DNA of 11,177 nucleotides from an uncultured Bordetella sp. Its GTDB lineage: Bacteria; Pseudomonadota; Gammaproteobacteria; Burkholderiales; Burkholderiaceae_B. Shown here piece by piece: positions 7,145 to 11,177 of this stretch. How positions within the stretch are numbered: the stretch's first letter is position 1; the number at the start of each line of letters is the position of its first letter. The notes below the pieces were generated by a model. That model saw only the letters and a program-made list of their open reading frames with translations, was not told where the DNA came from and ran no database searches. The position numbers were made by a program, and so were the translations under genes. The stretch covers positions 1 through 11,177 of the forward strand of contig CALGFL010000455.1 in NCBI GenBank assembly GCA_937881145.1, read 5' to 3'.

Positions 7145-7150
7145 AGGCGT

Positions 7151-7156
7151 TCCCTT
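7151..7156 (-). promoter_or_regulatory. ribosome binding site supporting the GTG start of the CoA ligase
   Basis: AAGGGA, 6 nt before GTG 7144. It supports the non-ATG start, which gives the natural N-terminus MSAKTVYEVF for this ligase type. Confidence 0.6.
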
Positions 7157-7166
7157 GAATACTGTC

Positions 7167-7658
7167 TTACATCAAAAGCTGGATATTGCCGAAAGCCGAT
7201 TCGCAGTTCACCAGGTCGACCTGCTTGAAACGGATCTTCAGCTTGCCGTCTTCCTCGGCCAGATGGTGCGTGGCCCAGCCGGCATAAAGCGTCTGTTCGT
7301 CGCCGCGCGTCTCCACGTAATGGAAAGCGGTGCGCGTGACGTAGCGGCCCTCGGCAGGCTTGTGCTCGGCATGATCGGTTTCGAGGTTCGGCATTTGCAG
7401 CAGATGGTGGCAGCGGCTCCTGGGCTGCTGCGAGAACGTGCGCTGCCCCGCCAGGCGCTCGACGCGCACGCGCAAAAGCAGCTTGTTCTCGTGCATCAGC
7501 GAGGTATGCAGGCGCGCGTCGGGCTGGCCGTGCGTGAGCGGCATCCAGTACCAGGCGTCTTCGCTGTAGAGATCGAGCCAGTCGTTGAATTTCTGCTCGT
7601 CGATCAGGCGCGCTTCCCGGTAGATGAAGGCGATGAGTTGTTGGTCGGTATGGCTCAT
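7167..7658 (-). CDS. Rieske aromatic ring-hydroxylating oxygenase, beta (small) subunit
   Basis: A 163-residue protein of the ring-hydroxylating dioxygenase beta-subunit family (cone-shaped NTF2/SnoaL-like fold). It has a structural role, completing the alpha3beta3 oxygenase with the alpha subunit encoded just upstream. The typical N-terminal pattern is present: FIYREARLIDEQKFNDWLDL followed by WYWMPL (about residues 11-41), then the usual mid-region sequence HENKLLLRVRVERL and the conserved SRCHHLL near 81-87. The length is normal. The alpha stop and beta start overlap as ATGA (7655-7658), and GAGGG lies upstream (7665-7669), fitting coupled synthesis of the two subunits. It corresponds in role to the small subunit of the oxygenase in iad-type auxin-degradation loci, but I do not assign the symbol because I cannot check it. 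Confidence 0.94.
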   Translation of the reverse strand: MSHTDQQLIAFIYREARLIDEQKFNDWLDLYSEDAWYWMPLTHGQPDARLHTSLMHENKLLLRVRVERLAGQRTFSQQPRSRCHHLLQMPNLETDHAEHKPAEGRYVTRTAFHYVETRGDEQTLYAGWATHHLAEEDGKLKIRFKQVDLVNCESAFGNIQLLM

Positions 7659-8980
7659 TTCGCGCCCTCTGTCATGTAGCGGGCCCAGGCGCGGTACTGG
7701 TTGCGCATCTGCCATTCGCTGGTGCCGTTGACGACTTCGTTCTCGCGCCCTGTCTCGCCGGGTTCGAGCAGGCGGGCCACGTTGACCCAGTCGCGCGCGC
7801 GGGCGTGTGCGAGGCCGTGCTGGGCGCGTTCGTACATTTCGAGGTCGTCGTGGCCGACCATGGAGGTCGGCGCGTTGATGAGGCGGTTGTACATGGTGGT
7901 GCGTTCGAGCAGCATGTCGGGCGCGCCCGACAGGCGGAAGGTCCACGATTCCACCAGGGTGCGGTCGGCGGCCAGAGGCCTGAAAATGCGCAGGATCTGG
8001 ATGGGCCCCTTGACCATGACGTGCGGGAACAAAATGGTGTTGTGGCGCGTCTCGCCCAGGATCTGGTGCGCGCGTTCTTCGCCGTAGGCGGCGACCATCG
8101 AATCCCAATAGCCGGGGATGTTCGAATAGTTGGAATGGATCGACCCCGATACGCCGGTATGGCCGTGGCCGTTCTTCCAGACGCGGATGCCGGTGTTCTC
8201 GTAGAACTCGTAGGGCGAGATGAAGGGCGCGAAGAGTTCCACGGCCATGGGCTTGGGCGTGCCTTCGGGCGCTTCCTGCCAGACGCGCACGGCGGTGCCG
8301 GCCGAGGATTCGTGCGCCACCATGGGGTGGCAGGTGTCGGTCTGGTTGTCGACCAGCATCTTCCAGTTGCAGCGGTGCATGTAGCGCAGCACGCCGCCGG
8401 CTACCTCCAGCTTGCCCTCGGGCGAGCGGTCGACCATATTGTCGATGGTGCTGAGCGATTCGCCGAAGAAGTCCTCGAAGGACTCGCCGGCCGCGCTCAG
8501 GCGGCAGAAGACGAAGCCGCGGTAGTTGCGTACGTTGGCCACGGCCTCCAGGCCGCGGCTGGCTTCCATGTTTTCGAAGCCGGTGTTCTCGTAGCCCTTC
8601 TTGAGCGGCACCGACAGCAGGCTGCCGTCGGTCTTGAAGGTCCAGGCGTGATAAGGACAGCGGAAGAACTTGCCGGTGCTGCCGTGGCCTTCGGGGGCCA
8701 CCTGCACGCCCTTGTGGGCGCAGCGGTTGTACAGCACGCGGATGCTCTGGTCGCCGTGGCGCACCATGATCACCGACTGGTCGCCCACGGTGGTGGTGTA
8801 GAAGTCGCCGGGCCTGGGCACCTGGCTCTCGTGGCCCACGTAGACCCAGGTCACGGCGAACAGGCGCTCCATCTCGATCTCGTAGAGCTCCTGGCTGATG
8901 AAAATATCTTTGTGGACCTGGGTGTCCTGCACCAGGTCGCGAATGGCCTGGGGATTGTCGCGGTAGGAAGATTGAGGCAT
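7655..8980 (-). CDS. Rieske aromatic ring-hydroxylating oxygenase, alpha (large) subunit
   Basis: A 441-residue catalytic subunit of a Rieske non-haem iron oxygenase, which inserts O2-derived oxygen into an aromatic substrate. The Rieske [2Fe-2S] ligands are C87, H89, C108 and H111 (RCAHKG and RCPYHAW). The mononuclear iron site is DNQTDTCHPMVAH (211-223), with bridging D215 and ligands H218 and H223. The third carboxylate is probably in GHDDLEMYE (377-384). The sequence is complete, with no sign of damage. Start ATG 8980 is chosen because GAGGAG lies 7 nt upstream (8988-8993); an in-frame TTG at 8995 has no such site. It is 18 bp after the reductase gene and overlaps the beta gene. Substrate class is aromatic or indolic acid. 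The operon argues for indole-3-acetate to dioxindole-3-acetate; benzoate- or cumate-type dioxygenases are alternatives. Confidence 0.96.
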   Translation of the reverse strand: MPQSSYRDNPQAIRDLVQDTQVHKDIFISQELYEIEMERLFAVTWVYVGHESQVPRPGDFYTTTVGDQSVIMVRHGDQSIRVLYNRCAHKGVQVAPEGHGSTGKFFRCPYHAWTFKTDGSLLSVPLKKGYENTGFENMEASRGLEAVANVRNYRGFVFCRLSAAGESFEDFFGESLSTIDNMVDRSPEGKLEVAGGVLRYMHRCNWKMLVDNQTDTCHPMVAHESSAGTAVRVWQEAPEGTPKPMAVELFAPFISPYEFYENTGIRVWKNGHGHTGVSGSIHSNYSNIPGYWDSMVAAYGEERAHQILGETRHNTILFPHVMVKGPIQILRIFRPLAADRTLVESWTFRLSGAPDMLLERTTMYNRLINAPTSMVGHDDLEMYERAQHGLAHARARDWVNVARLLEPGETGRENEVVNGTSEWQMRNQYRAWARYMTEGAK

Positions 8981-8987
8981 GGGAGTG

Positions 8988-8993
8988 CTCCTC
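8988..8993 (-). promoter_or_regulatory. ribosome binding site of the oxygenase alpha gene
   Basis: GAGGAG, 7 nt before ATG 8980. It rules out the longer TTG start at 8995, which would place this site inside the coding region. Confidence 0.75.
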
Positions 8994-8998
8994 AAGGC

Positions 8999-9961
8999 TT
9001 ACAAGTCGAGCACCAGGCGGGCCGATCTGGCGCGCGAGATGCAGATCTGGATGACGTTGCCCTTGGCCCTTTCGGCTTCGGACAGGTAGTAGTCGCGGTG
9101 GTCGGGCGTGCCTTCGAGCACGGTGGCCTGGCAGACCCCGCATTCGCCGCGCCTGCAGTCATACATGGGATCGCAGCCGGCTTCTTCGAGCACTTCGAGA
9201 ATGGTCTTGTCGGCGGGAATCCTGAACACCTGGCCGGACTGCTTGAGCTCGACGTCGAAGGCGCCGTCGCCGGCCTGCGGCACGGCGGCGGTGAAGAGCT
9301 CGAAGTGCACGCGCTTGCTGTCCCAGTCGCGCGCTTTCGCGCCGGCGATGACGGCGTCGATCAGGCCCTTGGGACCGCACACATAGATGTGCTCGCCGGC
9401 GGGGGCGGCGTCGAGCAGGGCGTCGAGACTGAAGGCCGTGGCGGGGTCGTCGTCGGCGTGGACGATCAGCCTGTCGCCGGCGAGCGCCTGCAGTTCGTCG
9501 ACGAAGGCCAGCTGGCCGCGGCTGCGGCCGCTGTAGTGCAGGGTGTAGCCGCTGCCTTTGTTGGCGAGCGAAGCCGCCATGCTGGCGATGGGCGTGATGC
9601 CGATGCCGCCGGCGATCAGCACGGTGTTGCCGGGATGGTCGGCCAGGGGGAATTCGTTCGCCGGGCCCAGCGCGTCGACGAGGTCGCCTTCTTTCAGCGC
9701 GTGCATGTAGCGCGAACCGCCCTGGCTGTTTTCTTCGAGGCGCACGCCCAGGCGGTACTGCCTGGGGGCGCCGAAGCTGTCGCCGCCGGCGTTGATGAGC
9801 GAGTAATTGCGCGGGTCGTGCAGGCCCGGTACCTGGACCTTGATGTGCGAGCCCGGGCTGTAGGCGGGCAGGGCGCCGCCGTCGGCGCTTTCCAGGCGCA
9901 AGGAACGGATCAGGGGCGACTCTTGCCGGACTTCGCGGACGATGAGCTTGAGGGTTTGCAT
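8999..9961 (-). CDS. oxygenase reductase, phthalate-dioxygenase-reductase type (FMN, NAD, [2Fe-2S])
   Basis: A 320-residue electron-transfer protein carrying electrons from NAD(P)H to the Rieske oxygenase encoded next. Domain order is that of PDR/VanB reductases: flavin domain (1-105) with RNYSL (51-55); nicotinamide domain (112-225) with GGIGITP (118-124) and CGPKG (195-199); and a C-terminal plant-type ferredoxin domain (about 235-320) with cluster ligands C269, C274, C277 and C307. Because the ferredoxin is built in, no separate ferredoxin gene is needed, and none is seen. Start ATG 9961 gives the natural N-terminus MQTLKLIVRE. Only a weak GGA precedes it, and longer readings to 10102 would overlap the upstream gene. 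The gap to the IorB-like gene is 22 bp. Having the reductase before alpha and beta differs from the usual alpha-beta-reductase order of benABC-type operons. Confidence 0.95.
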   Translation of the reverse strand: MQTLKLIVREVRQESPLIRSLRLESADGGALPAYSPGSHIKVQVPGLHDPRNYSLINAGGDSFGAPRQYRLGVRLEENSQGGSRYMHALKEGDLVDALGPANEFPLADHPGNTVLIAGGIGITPIASMAASLANKGSGYTLHYSGRSRGQLAFVDELQALAGDRLIVHADDDPATAFSLDALLDAAPAGEHIYVCGPKGLIDAVIAGAKARDWDSKRVHFELFTAAVPQAGDGAFDVELKQSGQVFRIPADKTILEVLEEAGCDPMYDCRRGECGVCQATVLEGTPDHRDYYLSEAERAKGNVIQICISRARSARLVLDL

Positions 9962-9983
9962 GGCGGTGATTCCGTGTATGCGC

Positions 9984-11177
9984 TCAGGCCGTCCTGGCGG
10001 CCGCAGGCGACTGCAGCGTTTCGGCGGCCTGGCGCTCCAGCGGGGCGCATTGAACTTCGGCCAGGGCCGTGGCGCGCAGATCGCGCAAGGCCTGCGCGGC
10101 ATCGGGACGGCCCAGCATCGCTTCGGCGGTCTGGATCAGCGTGCGGTACTTGCCGCCGCCGCGCGCGTGGGTGTCGCTATAGCCCTTGACCAGGCGGCGG
10201 CATTCCACCACTTCGACGGCCAGCGCGTAATCGCGCGGCGCGATGCGGGCGATGAGATCGAGCCATTGCGCGAGGCTGGCCGCTTCGGATCGATGGCGCA
10301 GCGTGCTGCGGCGCCAACGGCGCATGCCGGCCATGCAATAGAGCGAGAGAAAGCCCAGGAGCTTGCCGCTTTGCAGGCGCTTGCCGCGCGTGAGGCGGCG
10401 TTCGATGAACTTGCCCAGCGGGGCGTTTTCCAGCCAGCGGCCCATCTTGACGGGCAGGGTGCCGCAGATTTCTTCCAGGCGCGGGTGCATGAAATCGACG
10501 ATGTAGAGCTGCTGGCCCTCTTTGACGCCCACTTCCTGGCCGACGCGCTCGAAGCGCGCGCCGCGGGTCTTGAGATCGGCCACGCGGATCACATCGTCGT
10601 AGCTCATGGCCACGGCCACGTAGCGCGCGGCCGAGCAGGTCAGCGCCCAGTCCGTTTTTTCGCCGCCGTACTGCACGTCGAGCTGGCGGATGGCGGCCAT
10701 ATGATCGAGGTATTCGCGGGCATAGGCCAGGTCTTGATAGTCGATCAGGCGGCGCAGGCCGGCCACCAGCATGGGGCGTGCCTGCGCCGGAAAGCCGGTG
10801 TGCACCCGATCGAGCAGGGCCTGCACGCGCTTGTTCGGGGCCGACATGGGGACGTCGGACTCGGGGCGGCTCAGATCGATGGACGGCGCCCGGGCCGGCG
10901 CGTTGGCGGCGCCGTCGAAACCCAGCGCGAAGGCGCGCAGGCTGGCCTCGACGCCCACGCCGGCGCGGCGGATGGTGGCCTCGAATTGGTCGCGCGTGAA
11001 GGGCAGGGCCTTGCTGCCGGCGATGGCGCCGAATAGGCTGGCGCTGATCACGCTGCCGGCCTTTTCGGCGGTGGCCTGCAGGTCGAAGCAGATGAAGCGC
11101 TTGGCGGCATCGCGGGCGACTTCGATCACTTTATTGGGATCGGCGATGCCGTTGCCCGGCGCGGTCTTCTCGTCGAT
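9984..11177 (-). CDS. iorB: IorB-like subunit of indolepyruvate-type 2-oxoacid:ferredoxin oxidoreductase, 5' end beyond window
   Basis: C-terminal 397 residues of a long IorB-type protein; the frame stays open to the right edge. IorA/IorB enzymes oxidatively decarboxylate aryl 2-oxoacids to acyl-CoA and CO2, passing electrons to ferredoxin. The first visible part is the end of a gamma-type POR domain (about 20-75), with the typical ASLFGAIAGS, LPFTRDQFEATIRRAGVGVE and SLRAFALGF pattern. A short Ala/Pro-rich linker follows (about 75-95), then the long C-terminal extension that marks the roughly 500-residue IorB proteins of Burkholderiales. An IorA partner with the thiamine-diphosphate and iron-sulfur domains should lie just right of the window. 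In this operon the likely substrate is 2-aminophenylglyoxylate (isatinate) rather than indolepyruvate, giving anthraniloyl-CoA. That is inference; the family assignment is from recognised sequence pattern. Confidence 0.87.
   Translation of the reverse strand: MDEKTAPGNGIADPNKVIEVARDAAKRFICFDLQATAEKAGSVISASLFGAIAGSKALPFTRDQFEATIRRAGVGVEASLRAFALGFDGAANAPARAPSIDLSRPESDVPMSAPNKRVQALLDRVHTGFPAQARPMLVAGLRRLIDYQDLAYAREYLDHMAAIRQLDVQYGGEKTDWALTCSAARYVAVAMSYDDVIRVADLKTRGARFERVGQEVGVKEGQQLYIVDFMHPRLEEICGTLPVKMGRWLENAPLGKFIERRLTRGKRLQSGKLLGFLSLYCMAGMRRWRRSTLRHRSEAASLAQWLDLIARIAPRDYALAVEVVECRRLVKGYSDTHARGGGKYRTLIQTAEAMLGRPDAAQALRDLRATALAEVQCAPLERQAAETLQSPAAARTA

Larger units (their letters stand above)
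1..11177 (-). other. single co-directional catabolic/transport operon (incomplete at both ends)
   Basis: Ten genes point the same way. Successive spacings from right to left are 22, 18, -4, 22, -1, -4, 31, 64 and 24 bp. The overlapping pairs are alpha/beta, ligase/thiolase-fold and thiolase-fold/DUF35-SDR, which are the pairs expected to work together physically or in consecutive steps. No gap is large enough for an obvious promoter except possibly the 64 bp before the binding-protein gene, where I see no convincing -35/-10 pair. The promoter and regulator are therefore expected to the right of the window. Confidence 0.8.

Noticed and set aside
7655..8980. benzoate or anthranilate 1,2-dioxygenase
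   Set aside because: No cis-diol dehydrogenase with an intact active site and no catechol pathway gene is nearby, while a CoA ligase, an aldolase-like pair and an isatin-hydrolase-like gene are.
7167..9143. 658-codon reading ending in the oxygenase beta subunit
   Set aside because: Upstream of 7658 it is a frame-shadow of the alpha gene, so it is not an alpha-beta fusion.
8999..10102. longer N-terminus for the reductase (start 10102)
   Set aside because: The extra 47 residues overlap the IorB-like gene and are basic shadow sequence; the family N-terminus begins at ATG 9961.
7805..10189. 794-codon open frame on the plus strand
   Set aside because: It lies opposite the clearly coding reductase and oxygenase alpha genes, has a Gly/Ala/Val/His-rich composition without any recognisable domain, and is a high-GC antisense shadow.

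Overview
All ten genes in this window lie on the minus strand and are tightly packed, with gaps of 18 to 64 bp and three start/stop overlaps, so the window reads as one polycistronic operon transcribed from right to left. The GC content is high. The protein style (long IorB-type 2-oxoacid oxidoreductase subunit, abundant LIV-type ABC transporters, ATGA couplings) suggests a betaproteobacterium of the Burkholderiales, probably an Alcaligenaceae member such as Bordetella or Achromobacter. That placement is by resemblance, not by a search. No RNA gene, mobile element, CRISPR array or regulator gene is visible, and no gene-free stretch exceeds 64 bp.

Layout in transcription order: the 3' part of an IorB-like 2-oxoacid:ferredoxin oxidoreductase subunit (11177-9984, cut by the window); an oxygenase reductase with FMN, NAD and plant-type [2Fe-2S] domains (9961-8999); Rieske oxygenase alpha (8980-7655) and beta (7658-7167) subunits; a CaiC-like acyl-CoA ligase (7144-5516); a thiolase-fold protein that lacks the classical thiolase Cys and His (5516-4332); a fusion of a DUF35 zinc-ribbon/OB domain to a degenerate SDR domain (4335-3094); a cyclase-family hydrolase closely resembling isatin hydrolase (3062-2274); a periplasmic substrate-binding protein (2209-1058); and a LivH-type permease (1033 to the left edge, incomplete).

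Interpretation (inference, but every enzyme finds a place): this looks like a locus for oxidative degradation of indole-3-acetate (auxin) or a close relative. The Rieske system would make dioxindole-3-acetate. The ligase would form its CoA ester. The thiolase-fold/DUF35 pair would act like the steroid aldolase Ltp2-ChsH2(DUF35) and split this tertiary beta-hydroxyacyl-CoA into isatin and acetyl-CoA. The cyclase-family enzyme would hydrolyse isatin to isatinate (2-aminophenylglyoxylate). IorAB would oxidatively decarboxylate that to anthraniloyl-CoA, and the ABC transporter would import the starting acid. Loci for auxin breakdown of the 'iad' type are known in related bacteria. The least understood parts here are the repurposed thiolase, the DUF35-pseudo-SDR fusion and the use of an IorB-type enzyme.
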